Below the pieces are notes generated by a model, which was not told the origin of the DNA, ran no database searches, and was given only the letters and a program-made list of their open reading frames with translations. A stretch of 64,000 nt of DNA from contig NZ_BMHK01000001.1 in assembly GCF_014640675.1 (NCBI RefSeq), positions 248,001 to 312,000 of the forward strand. The letters are read 5' to 3'. Position numbers and translations under genes: made by a program. This document shows, in pieces, positions 26,534 to 38,578 of this stretch. This stretch comes from Novosphingobium endophyticum (GTDB lineage Bacteria > Pseudomonadota > Alphaproteobacteria > Sphingomonadales > Sphingomonadaceae). Each line of letters starts with the position of its first letter. Positions within the stretch are counted from its first letter, which is position 1.

Positions 26534-27822
26534 TGCTGCGCCTGTCGACGAGGGACGCCGGCTTCGACGAAGCCTTTCGGCAGGTCGTTGCCGACCGCCG
26601 GGAGAGCGCCGTCGACGTTGCCAGGGACGTTGCGGACATCCTGGCCGCAGTGCGCGAACGCGGCGATGCGGCGGTCGCCGACTATACGCGTCGCTTCGAC
26701 CGCCATGACCTCGACGAAAGCGGTTGGCGGATCGACGCCGAAGATTGCCGCGCGGCCTTCGCAGCGCTGAAACCCGAACTGCGCGAAGCGCTCGAACTCG
26801 CCGCCGCGCGCATTCGCGCGTACCACGCGGCCCAGCTTCCCGAGGACCGGGATTATGTTGACGAGGCCGGCGTGCGCCTCGGCGCGATCTGGCGCGCGGT
26901 CGATGCCGCGGGGCTCTACGTTCCTGGCGGGCGAGCAGCCTATCCCTCGTCGCTGCTGATGAACGCCATTCCCGCCAGGGTCGCGGGCGTGGAGCGGCTG
27001 GTCGTGGTCACCCCGACACCGGGGGGCGAGGTCAATCCACTGGTCCTCGCCGCCGCGCACCTTGCCGCTGTCGACGAAGTCTGGCGCGTGGGCGGTGCCC
27101 ATGCCGTGGGCGCGCTCGCCTATGGAACGGACAGGATCGCCCCGGTCGACGTCATCACCGGCCCCGGCAATGCCTGGGTCGCGGAAGCCAAGCGCCAGCT
27201 TTACGGCGTCGTGGGCATCGACATGGTGGCCGGCCCCAGCGAAATCCTCGTCATCGCCGATGCGAAGAACGAGCCGCGCCGCATCGCCGCCGACCTGCTC
27301 AGCCAGGCCGAGCACGACCCGACCTCGCAGTCGATCCTCATTACCGACGATGCCGCCTTTGCCGATGCGGTGGCGCGTGCGGTCGAAACCGAACTTGCCG
27401 CCCTCGCGACTGCCGAAACCGCGCGCGCGAGCTGGAACGACAACGGCGTCATCATCGACGTGACCAGCTTCGACGAGGCTCCCGCGCTCGCCAATGCGCT
27501 GGCCGCCGAGCACGTGGAGATCGCCACGGACGAGCCCGAAACACTGATGCGCGCGATCCGCCACGCAGGATCGGTGTTTCTCGGCCGCATGACGCCGGAA
27601 GCCGTGGGCGACTACGTCGCAGGCCCCAACCACGTCCTGCCCACCGGGCGCCGCGCGCGGTTCTCGTCCGGCCTTTCGGTACTGGACTTCATGAAGCGCA
27701 CCAGCTTCATCCAGCTCGATCAGGCGGCGCTAGAGGCCATCGGCCCCGCCGCCGTGGCCCTTGCCGACGCGGAAGGGCTCCCCGCGCATGCGCGCTCGAT
27801 ACAAGTAAGGCTCGGCCAATGA
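26533..27822 (+). CDS. hisD: Histidinol dehydrogenase
   Basis: Final two oxidations of histidine synthesis (histidinol to histidine). 429 aa, standard length. It shows GLYVPGGRAAYPSSLLMNAI (about residues 128-147), DVITGPGNAWVAEAKRQLYG, DMVAGPSEILVIAD, LLSQAEHDPTSQSILIT and the catalytic PNHVLPTGRRARFSSGLSV. The TGATG junction with hisG and ATGA junction with nusB indicate one operon. Confidence 0.97.
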   Translation: MLRLSTRDAGFDEAFRQVVADRRESAVDVARDVADILAAVRERGDAAVADYTRRFDRHDLDESGWRIDAEDCRAAFAALKPELREALELAAARIRAYHAAQLPEDRDYVDEAGVRLGAIWRAVDAAGLYVPGGRAAYPSSLLMNAIPARVAGVERLVVVTPTPGGEVNPLVLAAAHLAAVDEVWRVGGAHAVGALAYGTDRIAPVDVITGPGNAWVAEAKRQLYGVVGIDMVAGPSEILVIADAKNEPRRIAADLLSQAEHDPTSQSILITDDAAFADAVARAVETELAALATAETARASWNDNGVIIDVTSFDEAPALANALAAEHVEIATDEPETLMRAIRHAGSVFLGRMTPEAVGDYVAGPNHVLPTGRRARFSSGLSVLDFMKRTSFIQLDQAALEAIGPAAVALADAEGLPAHARSIQVRLGQ

Positions 27823-28262
27823 CCAGTTCCAAGAAGGCGCGCGCCGCCGCCCGCCTCGCCGCGGTGCAGGCGCTCTACCAGCACGACATGGAAGGCACTC
27901 CCGCCGCCACGCTGCTCGACGAATTCCACCGGCACCGTCTCGGCATGGAAATCGATGAAGACCGGTACGCCAAGGCCGAAACCGCATTTTTCGACGATAT
28001 CGTGAAGGGCGTGATCGCCCGTCGCGGCGAGATCGATGAACGCATCACCGGCAAGCTCGCGCAAGGCTGGTCGATCGCCCGTCTCGACAAGACCATGCTC
28101 CAGATCCTGCGCTGCGGCGCCTTCGAACTCATGGCCCGCGCCGACGTGCCCACAGGCGCCGCGATCAGCGAATATGTCGACGTCGCGCACGCCTTCTTCG
28201 ACGAACGCGAGGCCAAGTTCGTCAACGGCGTGCTGGACGCCGTCGCCAAGGCGGTGCGCTGA
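27819..28262 (+). CDS. nusB: Transcription antitermination factor NusB
   Basis: 147 aa all-helical RNA-binding protein that with NusE/S10 binds boxA of rRNA leaders. It has the Arg-rich start KKARAAARLAAVQALYQHDM (about residues 4-23) and LDKTMLQILRCGAFELMARA (about 89-108), with ISEYVDVAHAFFDEREAKFV and GVLDAVAKAVR at the end. Overlaps hisD by 4 nt. Confidence 0.96.
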   Translation: MTSSKKARAAARLAAVQALYQHDMEGTPAATLLDEFHRHRLGMEIDEDRYAKAETAFFDDIVKGVIARRGEIDERITGKLAQGWSIARLDKTMLQILRCGAFELMARADVPTGAAISEYVDVAHAFFDEREAKFVNGVLDAVAKAVR

Positions 28263-28302
28263 CCCTCTCGACTTGCCGACACCGGATCGCCATGGTCGGG
28301 GC

Positions 28303-29271
28303 GTGACCAGTGAATTCGCCTTCATCGAAGCCCTGCGCGCCATCGCCACCAATCCGGCCGCGCGCGGTCTTGCCGACGATGCGGCGGTGATCGAGATCGG
28401 CGGCGAGACGCTGGTCCTCACCATGGACACGATCGTCGAGACCGTGCACTGCCTGCCCGGCGATCCGGCAGCGGATGTGGCATGGAAGCTCGTGGCGGTA
28501 AACGTGTCGGACCTTGCCGCCAAGGGCGCGGAGCCGGTCGGCTGCCTCGTTTCCTATGCGCTTGGCGACGAGGAATGGGATCACGGCTTCCTTGAGGGAC
28601 TTCAGCAGGCCGCGACCCACTTCGCCATTCCCCTGCTCGGCGGCGACACCGTCCGCATGCCACAAGGCGCCCCGCGCAGCTTTTCGCTGACTGCCATCGG
28701 GCGCGGCCCCAAGGGCTGCGCGATACCGTCCCGCTGCGGAGCCAAGCCCGGCGACCGGGTGTGGGTGAGCGGGACGATAGGCGATGCCGGCCTCGGCCTT
28801 GCGATCCTCTCGGGACATCGGTTCGCCGCAAGGTCGGACCCCGTGACCGCCGACTGGCTTGTCCGGCGCTATCGCCGCCCTGCCCCGGACGTTGTCCTGG
28901 GGATCGCCCTGGCGCCTCATGTGACGGCGATGATGGATGTTTCGGACGGCCTGCTCGTCGATAGCCGCCGCATGGCTGAGGCAAGCGGGGCCGGCATCGT
29001 CATATCCGTGGAATCGGTCCCGCTGTCAGATGCGCATCGCGAGGTCGCGGGGCAGGATCTTGACGCGCGCTTGGCGGCAATGACGGCCGGCGACGACTAT
29101 TGCCTGCTGTTCACCGCTCCGCCCCAGCGAACCGCGCAAATTCGTAAGGCCGCGGCCGGGCTCGGCTGCGAGGTCAGTGCCATCGGCAGCGTCGGAGGAG
29201 GCGCGGGACTGGCCCTGGTTCACAATGGCGAGCCAATACCGCTTCCCGGACACCTCGGCTACCAACACTGA
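28303..29271 (+). CDS. thiL: Thiamine-monophosphate kinase
   Basis: Phosphorylates thiamine monophosphate to the diphosphate coenzyme. 322 aa from the GTG at 28303. It shows LADDAAVIEIGGETLVLTMD (about residues 24-43), HCLPGDPAADVAWKLVAVNV, DLAAKGAEPVGCLVSYAL, LLGGDTVRMPQ and MMDVSDGLLVDSRRMAEASG. Follows nusB by 40 nt in the his-nus-thi operon, the common alphaproteobacterial order. Confidence 0.95.
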   Translation: MTSEFAFIEALRAIATNPAARGLADDAAVIEIGGETLVLTMDTIVETVHCLPGDPAADVAWKLVAVNVSDLAAKGAEPVGCLVSYALGDEEWDHGFLEGLQQAATHFAIPLLGGDTVRMPQGAPRSFSLTAIGRGPKGCAIPSRCGAKPGDRVWVSGTIGDAGLGLAILSGHRFAARSDPVTADWLVRRYRRPAPDVVLGIALAPHVTAMMDVSDGLLVDSRRMAEASGAGIVISVESVPLSDAHREVAGQDLDARLAAMTAGDDYCLLFTAPPQRTAQIRKAAAGLGCEVSAIGSVGGGAGLALVHNGEPIPLPGHLGYQH

Positions 29272-29426
29272 TCTCGCTGCGGCGCAAGCACCGCGGCACC
29301 CTTTGCGACTTGCCGACAACCTGCGGATAAGTCGCTTGCCAGCCTTGATTCTTGTCTATAGCCCTTGCGCCTTCGAACGGGAAAACCCGTCGAAATAGCG
29401 AACTCACATTGGGAAGGGGGCGTTAC

Positions 29427-31523
<2,097 letters not shown>

Positions 31524-31551
31524 CGGCACCTTACCACTGACCTTGCAATGA

Positions 31552-31579
31552 CCCCGCCGGTTCGCGCCGGCGGGGTTCT
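31552..31579 (+). terminator. Rho-independent terminator after hppA
   Basis: Nine-bp GC stem CCCCGCCGG / CCGGCGGGG with a 6-nt loop (TTCGCG) followed by TTCTT, 29 bp past the hppA stop codon. Confidence 0.85.
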
Positions 31580-31706
31580 TCGTGCCCGTCGAGGAACTTC
31601 GCGCTGTTCGCCCGCTCGCGCCTCCCCGCCCCGTTAGTAATTCCTTGATGGTTAACCGCTAGGCCCGGCACGCAGCATTCCGCGCAACAACCGGACGTTC
31701 CCGAAC

Positions 31707-32879
31707 GTGGCCAGCAAGGCAAAGGACGAAATCGCGCGTTCGGCGGCAGGTGTCGAAGCGGGCCTCGCGCATGTCCCCGAAGCCTCCCTGACCTGCGTTC
31801 CCTGGCGGGCGCTGGAGGCGGAGACGGACGCGTGGGACCGCCTTGCGCTCGATGCCGCCGAGCCCAATCCCTTTTTCGAAAGCTGGTACCTGCTGCCGTC
31901 CCTGCGCCACCTGCCGGATACCGGTGGGGTCAGGATACTGCGTTTCGAGCACGCCGGCCGGCTTGCGGGCCTGCTGCCGGTCGTACGCGCCGCGCGTTAT
32001 TACCGCTGGCCCGTGCCGCAGATCGCGAGTTGGCTCCATGCCAACTGCTTTTGCGGCGTCCCTCTGGTGGCGCGGGGGTGCGAGGTGCCCTTCTGGCAGG
32101 CCGTGCTGAACTGGGCGGACGCGCACCCCGGCTCGGCCCTGTTCATGCACTTGCGCGGCATTGCCCTTGGCGGCCCGCTCCACAAGGCGCTTGAGGATGT
32201 CCTTGCCCGCGAAGGACGGCACGCCGGAACGGTCCACCTCGAAAAGCGCGCGATGCTGGCCTCGGACCTCTCACCCGAGGGCTACCTGGAAGTCTCGCTT
32301 TCGGGTAAGAAGCGCAAGGAGCTGCGACGGCAGGCGAAACGGCTGTCCGAAGAAGGCAAAGCCCTCTTTGCCCGCCGAACGGACGCTGCGGACATCGACA
32401 AGTGGTGCGACGATTTCCTCGTCCTCGAAGCCGCCGGCTGGAAAGGCAAGGCGGGCTCCGCGCTCGCCTGCAATGCGGGTACCGAGCGGATGTTTCGCGA
32501 AAGCATGGAAGGCGCGGCGCGGCGTGGACGCCTCGAACGGCTGACGCTGACGCTGGACGGCCGGCCGCTCGCCATGCTGGCGACCTTTCAGGCCCCGCCC
32601 GGCGCCTTCTCCTACAAGACCGCGTTCGACGAGCGCTTTGCCCGCTTTTCGCCCGGCGTGCTGCTGCAACGGGAGAATCTTGCCGTTCTGGAACGCCAGG
32701 ACATCGCCTGGAGCGATAGCTGCGCATCGGCGGATCATCCCATGATCGATCACTTATGGCGCGAGCGAAGCCGTATCGGCCGCCTTTCCATCGCCATCGG
32801 CGGCCGTCTGCGCCGCTCCGTCTTCCGCCAGTTCGTGCGCGCCGAAACCGCGCGCAATCCCGCAGGGTTCGACCGATGA
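31707..32879 (+). CDS. GNAT-fold acetyltransferase, BcsL/CelD-like
   Basis: 390 aa, GTG start. It has an N-terminal segment with NPFFESWYLLPSLRHLPDTG (about residues 52-71) and a C-terminal GNAT/FemAB-like domain (LSGKKRKELRRQAKRLSEEG at about 197-216; LTLDGRPLAMLATFQAPPGA and FSYKTAFDERFARFSPGVLL at about 285-325) of the Acetyltransf_6 kind. Relatives act on cell-surface polysaccharides or lipids. Its TGA overlaps the ATG of the cupin gene, so the two probably act together. Confidence 0.8.
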   Translation: MASKAKDEIARSAAGVEAGLAHVPEASLTCVPWRALEAETDAWDRLALDAAEPNPFFESWYLLPSLRHLPDTGGVRILRFEHAGRLAGLLPVVRAARYYRWPVPQIASWLHANCFCGVPLVARGCEVPFWQAVLNWADAHPGSALFMHLRGIALGGPLHKALEDVLAREGRHAGTVHLEKRAMLASDLSPEGYLEVSLSGKKRKELRRQAKRLSEEGKALFARRTDAADIDKWCDDFLVLEAAGWKGKAGSALACNAGTERMFRESMEGAARRGRLERLTLTLDGRPLAMLATFQAPPGAFSYKTAFDERFARFSPGVLLQRENLAVLERQDIAWSDSCASADHPMIDHLWRERSRIGRLSIAIGGRLRRSVFRQFVRAETARNPAGFDR

Positions 32880-33715
32880 CCATTTTTTCGCCGGAGGCGC
32901 GCGCCATGTTCGCCTCCCATTACCCCGAGACCCCGCACAAGCTCGTCCACACTCTCGGCGCTCACCCGCTGATGGAACTGGGGACCCTCGCCCGCCTTGC
33001 CGAGGCGCTGCCCGAGGCCTCGATCGAGTACAACGCCGGCAACCAGCCGATCGGGGTCAACGGCAAGCCGGCAGCCACCGGGATTCCCATCGGCGAAACG
33101 ATCCGGCACATAGAGACCACCAATTCCTGGGCGGTGCTCAAGAACATCGAACAGCACGCGGCCTATGCCGCGCTGCTGTCCGATCTCCTGGACGAATTGC
33201 GCCCGGAAATCGAAGCCCGCACCGGGCGGATGCTGAAGACACAGGGTTTCGTCTTCGTGACTTCGGCCGGGGGCGTCACGCCCTATCACTTCGATCCCGA
33301 GCACAATATCCTGCTGCAGGTTCGCGGTTCGAAGGTGATGACGCAGTTTCCCGCCGGCAACCCCCGCTATGCGCCCGACGAGGCGCATGAGGCCTATCAC
33401 ACGGGCGGCGCGCGGGAACTGCGATGGCGCGACGATCTGCTCCCCGGCGGACGCGAATTTCCCCTGGCAGCCGGAGAGGCCCTGTTCGTACCCGTCATGG
33501 CCCCGCATTTCGTGCGCAACGGCCCCGAGCCTTCGGTTTCCCTGTCGATCACCTGGCGTTCGGAATGGAGCTTCGCGGAAGCGGACGCCCGGACTTTCAA
33601 CGGCTTGCTGCGCAGATTCGGACTGCGCCCGCGAAGCCCCGGCCGCTGGCCAGCGCGCAATCTGGCCAAAGCCTATGGCTGGCGTGCCATGCGAAGGCTT
33701 GGTGTACGGGTCTGA
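32876..33715 (+). CDS. Cupin-like (JmjC-type) protein
   Basis: 279 aa. An Fe(II)/2-oxoglutarate-type cupin with HxD in TPYHFDPEHNILLQVRGSK (about residues 138-156) and the distal His in LFVPVMAPHFVRNGPEPSVS (about 203-222). The C-terminal tail is basic. Such proteins are hydroxylases in some cases; here the substrate is unknown. Coupled to the GNAT gene by ATGA. Confidence 0.8.
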   Translation: MTIFSPEARAMFASHYPETPHKLVHTLGAHPLMELGTLARLAEALPEASIEYNAGNQPIGVNGKPAATGIPIGETIRHIETTNSWAVLKNIEQHAAYAALLSDLLDELRPEIEARTGRMLKTQGFVFVTSAGGVTPYHFDPEHNILLQVRGSKVMTQFPAGNPRYAPDEAHEAYHTGGARELRWRDDLLPGGREFPLAAGEALFVPVMAPHFVRNGPEPSVSLSITWRSEWSFAEADARTFNGLLRRFGLRPRSPGRWPARNLAKAYGWRAMRRLGVRV

Positions 33716-33806
33716 TTAACGATTGATAACCGTTCGCAAGTGCGGAATCCCGCTGCCAAATCGGTCCACAACGGTTACAATGCCGCGAAGACCAAGGGGC
33801 AGAACC

Positions 33807-34112
33807 ATGTCGGAAGCAACATACGTCAATCAGATCGAACCGTTCCCGCAGCCGCAACGAAGCACCTCCATCGCCGATGAACTCGGTAAGCTGCTTGACC
33901 AAGTCAAGTCGGAATTTCCCAAGGCAGTCAACATCATTTTCGAATTCGACGGCAAGCTCAAGCTCCACGTCGACGTTCGCGCCGGCGAGGAAATCTCGAC
34001 CGCCGAGGCCCGTCTGGCCAGCCTGTGCGGGGGCACGTTCACGAACATCCACCATGGCGCGACTCCGCACCATCCCTTCTTCCATCGGGTCACGGCGGAA
34101 GTTGAGCGCTAG
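33807..34112 (+). CDS. Conserved hypothetical protein (DUF6489-like)
   Basis: 101 aa, no signal peptide or membrane segment. It has a helical N-terminal half (SIADELGKLLDQVKSEFPKA), a beta hairpin (NIIFEFDGKLKLHVDVRAGE) and a His-rich end (NIHHGATPHHPFFHRV). It resembles a small protein family common in sphingomonads with no assigned role. Convergent with uvrC with only 6 bp between. Confidence 0.75.
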   Translation: MSEATYVNQIEPFPQPQRSTSIADELGKLLDQVKSEFPKAVNIIFEFDGKLKLHVDVRAGEEISTAEARLASLCGGTFTNIHHGATPHHPFFHRVTAEVER

Positions 34113-34118
34113 GCCCGA

Positions 34119-36059
34119 TTACCCGTTTGGGTGATAGAAGTCGTAAATGGTCTGCGCGACGGCCTTGCTGACACCCGGCGCGCGCTGGAGGTCCTCAAGG
34201 CTTGCCGCGCGCACCTTTCCCGCCGTTCCGAAATGCAGCAGCAGCGCGCGCTTGCGCGCCGGGCCGATGCCGGGAATTTCGTCGAGCGGGCTGGCCGTGA
34301 TCGCCCGGCTGCGCTTGGCGCGGTGGGCTCCGATGGCAAAACGGTGCGCCTCGTCGCGCAGGCGCTGAAGCAGGAACAACACGGGTGAGTTGAGCGGCAG
34401 CGTCTTCTCCCTCCCGTCCGGAAAATGGAAGATCTCTCGCCCGGCATTGCGGTCAGGCCCTTTGGACACCGCGATCAGGGCGATATCCTCGATGCCGAGT
34501 TCCTCCACGGTCTCTCGCACGGCCGTCATCTGGCCCTTGCCGCCGTCGATCAGGACCAGATCCGGCCAGGTGCCGCTCTCACGCTCCGGGTCTTCCTCCA
34601 TCACCCGGGCGAAACGACGGGCCATGACCTCGCGCATCATGCCGAAATCGTCGTTGGTCTGCGCTGTCCGGATATTGAATTTGCGGTACTGGTTCTTGAG
34701 GAAACCTTCCGCCCCCGCCACCACCATCGCGCCCACCGCCTTGGCGCCCTGAATGTGGCTGTTGTCGTAGATCTCGATCCGCTGCGGGACTTCGGCAAGC
34801 TCCAGGAACTCGGCCAGTTCGCGCAAGGTCTTCGCCTGCGTGCCGCGCTCGGCCAGACGGCGGTCGAGCGCCTCGATCGCGTTGCGCGTGGCCTGCGCGA
34901 TCAGGCGCCGCCGGGCGCCGCGCTGGGGGACCGAAATCTCGACCTTACCCCCCGCCCCCTCGCGGAACGCCTCGGCCAGAAGCTCGGCCTCGGGCAGTTC
35001 GCGGTCAATGAGGATACAGCGCGCGGGCGGCACTTCCTCGTAGAACTGGGTCAGGAAGCTTTGCAGCACGTCCTCTTCGGAAAGGCCCTCGGTGTGTGTG
35101 GGGAAGAAGGCGCGGTGCCCCCAGTTCTGGCCGCCGCGAATGAAGAAGGCCTGCACGCCGATCTGCCCGCCCTTGCCCGCCATCGCGAAGATATCGGCAT
35201 TATCAAGCCCTTCGGCATTGATCGCCTGGCTGCCCTGGATGAAGGTCGCCGCCCGCAGCCGGTCGCGCAGCATGGCGGCGCGTTCGAAGTCGAGCGCTTC
35301 GGCGGCCTCTGCCATCTGCACCTCGATCTTGCGCTGCACGGCGCTGGACTTGCCGCCCAGAAAATCCTTCGCCTCCTGCACAAGCTCGGCATAATCGGCC
35401 TCTTCGATGCGGCCGACGCAAGGGGCTGAACAGCGCTTGATCTGGTAGAGCAGGCAAGGCCGGTCGCGCCGGGCGAAGAAGGAATCGGTACAGCTTCGCA
35501 GCAGGAACAGCTTCTGCAGCGCGTTGATCGTGGTGTTCACCGATCCGGCGCTGGCGAAAGGGCCATAATAGTTGCCCCTGGCCTTGCGCGCGCCGCGATG
35601 CTTCATGATGCGCGGGAAAGCGTGGTCCGCGCGCAGCAGGATGAAGGGGAACGATTTGTCGTCGCGCAGCAGCACGTTGTACGGCGGGCGGAACCGCTTG
35701 ATGAGCTGCGCTTCCAGCAGCAGCGCCTCCGCCTCGGAGTTGGTGGTCACGATCGTCATCGACCGCGTCTGGCTGACCATGCGCTGCAGCCGGCTCGGCA
35801 AGCGTTCCCACTGGACGTAGTTGGCCACGCGATTGCGCAGCACCCGCGCCTTGCCAACGTAGAGCACATCGCCGCGCGCATCCTGCATGCGGTAGACCCC
35901 CGGCCGGTTCGGCAGAGTGCGCATGGTGTCGCGAATGATCTCCGCACCGGCCTGGAGGTCCGGCTGGTCCGATCCGCGCACGGTATATGTCGCGCGCTCC
36001 TCGTGAAAGCGCTCGAGGCCCTTGGGGTGTTCGGGTTTGCCGGCAGGTGTACGCGCCAT
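34119..36059 (-). CDS. uvrC: Excinuclease ABC subunit C
   Basis: Makes both incisions in UvrABC nucleotide excision repair. 646 aa. It shows the GIY-YIG domain (LPNRPGVYRMQDARGDVLYV, about residues 49-68), the Cys-rich LLYQIKRCSAPCVGRI, a UvrB-binding UVR motif (MAEAAEALDFERAAMLRDRL), the RNase-H-like endonuclease domain (RIEIYDNSHIQGAKAVGAMV; DLVLIDGGKGQMTAV) and C-terminal HhH motifs (DEIPGIGPARKRALLLHFG). Started at the ATG at 36059; the open frame extends another 117 codons without family similarity. Confidence 0.97.
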   Translation of the reverse strand: MARTPAGKPEHPKGLERFHEERATYTVRGSDQPDLQAGAEIIRDTMRTLPNRPGVYRMQDARGDVLYVGKARVLRNRVANYVQWERLPSRLQRMVSQTRSMTIVTTNSEAEALLLEAQLIKRFRPPYNVLLRDDKSFPFILLRADHAFPRIMKHRGARKARGNYYGPFASAGSVNTTINALQKLFLLRSCTDSFFARRDRPCLLYQIKRCSAPCVGRIEEADYAELVQEAKDFLGGKSSAVQRKIEVQMAEAAEALDFERAAMLRDRLRAATFIQGSQAINAEGLDNADIFAMAGKGGQIGVQAFFIRGGQNWGHRAFFPTHTEGLSEEDVLQSFLTQFYEEVPPARCILIDRELPEAELLAEAFREGAGGKVEISVPQRGARRRLIAQATRNAIEALDRRLAERGTQAKTLRELAEFLELAEVPQRIEIYDNSHIQGAKAVGAMVVAGAEGFLKNQYRKFNIRTAQTNDDFGMMREVMARRFARVMEEDPERESGTWPDLVLIDGGKGQMTAVRETVEELGIEDIALIAVSKGPDRNAGREIFHFPDGREKTLPLNSPVLFLLQRLRDEAHRFAIGAHRAKRSRAITASPLDEIPGIGPARKRALLLHFGTAGKVRAASLEDLQRAPGVSKAVAQTIYDFYHPNG

Positions 36060-36115
36060 GCCCGCGAGATAGGGCATGGCGCGGTGAAACGGTAGACCTG
36101 CTCCTTCGGTCTTCC

Positions 36116-38578
36116 TCAGAACATCTTGCGGAAGTCGATGCCGACGACGCGGCCCTGGGGCTCGCGATAGGCGGCCTGATAGGCGAACGGAACCTCGCCG
36201 TTCTCGTCGGTCACCTTCTGGCGCGAATCGAGCAGGTTGTCGGCGGTAAGTGCAAGGCGGGCGCCCTTCAGGAACGGGACTTTCGCGACGAGGTTCTCGT
36301 TGCGGCCAAGGTCGATGAACAGGCGCGCATCGACCACGAACGTGCTGCCGAAACGCAGATCCGAGCTGCCGGGAAGACCGCTGCCGTTGACCGTGGCCGG
36401 ACCGTCCCATTCGCCCTTCAGCCGGAGGCCGTAGCCGTTCTTGAACACGCCGCCTTCCAACTCGATCGAGTGACGCGGCACGCCGCCCGAGGCGAGCGCA
36501 TCGCCGGCAAGCGCGTCGAGCACGGGCATGTTTTCGGCAATCCGCACGCGATCGGTGAAACGCCAGGTATGATAGATCGAGAGGTTCCAGCGGCTCCCGC
36601 GGCCGCCGCGACCGAATCCGCGGACCGGCGGCGGGCTGCCGGCGGCACCCGATGCGCCCTGGCGCGCGCCCTGTCCTTCGCCGCGAGCGCCTCCCTGTCC
36701 GCCCCCCGGCGCCGGCGCGCCCTCCCGCCGCGCCGGGGGCCGCGCTTCCTCGTCGCTGCCCAGGCTGCCGGACAGGTTGAACCCCCAGCGCATGCTCGAA
36801 CTGGAAATTTCGTCGTACGTAATCGGCCGGCGGTCGATGGCGATGAGCTGGCCGGCGGCATTGCGCGTCACCCGGCCGGGAAACGCGGCCTCGATCGCCG
36901 GGGTAAGCAGCGGGAAGGATGCCGTCACGTCGCTGGAGCGATTACGGAAATATTCCACGATCAGGTTGGAGCGCCGCAGGAACGGCAGGTCCCAGCTCGC
37001 GGACAGCTTTATGTCCCGCTGCTTTTCCTTGAGCAGATCGGGATTGCCGCCGGTCGTCACCGTCACCAGCGCGGTCGTTCCAGTGGCGAAATCATAGACG
37101 GGGACGTTGAAAGTCGGGATCGTGGGAGCGCCGAGCCGCGAGAGGGCCGGCGCGGCATCTTCCACCAGATAGCTGGCCTGGAATGACAGCGTATCGGTCG
37201 GGTTCCACGTCAGACCGGCGTTCCAGTTCGTCAGCGAGCCGAAGTCGGACAGGTGATTGACGCCGCCGCCCAGGTTGAGCGCCAGTTCGCCGATCGCACC
37301 GAGTAAATCACCCCGCCGGGTCAGCGGCAGCGCGAGATTCGCGCCGCCCGATACGTCACCGCGCTTGAGCGTCACGGTATCGAGTGCGGTGCGGGTATCC
37401 TCGCTTGAGGTGCGGTCGAAATCGAAACCGGCGTTGACCGTAAGGCTGGCATCGCCCGCAGGCATCCTGAACGGCGTGCCCGAAAGCGTCGTCAGCGTCT
37501 CAAGCGAAAGGTCCCGGTTTATGGCGACATCGACGCCGCCGGCATCGCGCCTGTCGACGCGCGTGTTCGTGTCGGTGTAGCTGCCGTCGCCCGTTGCCGA
37601 GAGCGTCCAGTCACCGAGCATCGTATTGTAGCCCAGCCCGACCTCGAAGGTGTCGGCCACCTGGCGATTCCTCAGCGGATCGGGCTTGCTGTCTCCATCC
37701 GGCGTGAGCGTCACCGTGTTGAGACCCGACAGCGAGTTTGTCTGGGTATGCGTGTAGGCACCGTTGACCGTGAGCGAACCGGCCAGGCCGCCCTCGCCCA
37801 ACCCCTGAGTCATCGTCCCGTCGATCTCCAGTTCGGATTCTTTCGCCGCCAGGCTGCGGAAGCGGGCCGGGTCGGGCTCGCCGGCGACGGGATCACCCTG
37901 CTCGATCCCCCGCTCGTTCTCGGTAAGCATCGAAGTCTCGGTGAGCTTGGCCGAGAAGTTGTAGCGGCGCGGCCCCTCCACGCTGAACAGCCCGGCCTCC
38001 AGCTCATAATTGTCATAGCCGCCGCGCGTGGGGCGGTTGTACTCCCCCGCCGCCTGGGCAGCGGCGAACCGGTCCTTGAGGATGACGTTCACGACGCGCT
38101 GGTTAGCCGGATAGCCGAAACGCAGCGCCACTTCCTCGGGCAGCACTTCCATCCGCCGGATCGCTTCGGGCGGAATGCGGCGCATCTCCCGGTAACTGGT
38201 GATGCGCTGCCCGTTTACGAGCATCACCGGCCGGCCGTCACCCCGGCCCCGGCCGCTTCCCGTCTGGGGCGATATGGCCGCAATCAGATCGGCGATCGAA
38301 TCGGCCCCGTAGGCTGCGATATCGTCCTCATCGAAAGTCTGGATCGGCTGATTGGGCACATCGACCTGCCCGCGAATTCGCGGGGCGATGACCATGATCT
38401 CGTTGACGTCCACATCGAGGTCATCGTCCTCGTCGTCGGCGATCACCGACCCGGCGCCCGTCTCGCCGCCCACCTCCGCAGCTGTCGCGGCTGCCGCCAC
38501 GACGGGAAGCGAAGTGCTGGTTACGAGAGTCACAAGAAGCAAGGAACGCAAGCAATATCTCCGCAAAAAAGCACGCAC
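36116..38578 (-). CDS. TonB-dependent outer-membrane receptor
   Basis: 820 aa. A signal peptide (about residues 1-30), an acidic linker (DDEDDDLDVDVNEIMV), the plug domain (DIAAYGADSIADLIAAISPQ; VMLVNGQRITSYREMRRIPP) and a C-terminal beta-barrel ending in Phe as outer-membrane barrels do. An unusual Gly/Ala/Arg-rich low-complexity stretch (about residues 640-685) interrupts the barrel, probably as an extracellular loop. It takes up an unknown large ligand with TonB energy; no neighbour hints at the ligand. Confidence 0.88.
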   Translation of the reverse strand: MRAFLRRYCLRSLLLVTLVTSTSLPVVAAAATAAEVGGETGAGSVIADDEDDDLDVDVNEIMVIAPRIRGQVDVPNQPIQTFDEDDIAAYGADSIADLIAAISPQTGSGRGRGDGRPVMLVNGQRITSYREMRRIPPEAIRRMEVLPEEVALRFGYPANQRVVNVILKDRFAAAQAAGEYNRPTRGGYDNYELEAGLFSVEGPRRYNFSAKLTETSMLTENERGIEQGDPVAGEPDPARFRSLAAKESELEIDGTMTQGLGEGGLAGSLTVNGAYTHTQTNSLSGLNTVTLTPDGDSKPDPLRNRQVADTFEVGLGYNTMLGDWTLSATGDGSYTDTNTRVDRRDAGGVDVAINRDLSLETLTTLSGTPFRMPAGDASLTVNAGFDFDRTSSEDTRTALDTVTLKRGDVSGGANLALPLTRRGDLLGAIGELALNLGGGVNHLSDFGSLTNWNAGLTWNPTDTLSFQASYLVEDAAPALSRLGAPTIPTFNVPVYDFATGTTALVTVTTGGNPDLLKEKQRDIKLSASWDLPFLRRSNLIVEYFRNRSSDVTASFPLLTPAIEAAFPGRVTRNAAGQLIAIDRRPITYDEISSSSMRWGFNLSGSLGSDEEARPPARREGAPAPGGGQGGARGEGQGARQGASGAAGSPPPVRGFGRGGRGSRWNLSIYHTWRFTDRVRIAENMPVLDALAGDALASGGVPRHSIELEGGVFKNGYGLRLKGEWDGPATVNGSGLPGSSDLRFGSTFVVDARLFIDLGRNENLVAKVPFLKGARLALTADNLLDSRQKVTDENGEVPFAYQAAYREPQGRVVGIDFRKMF

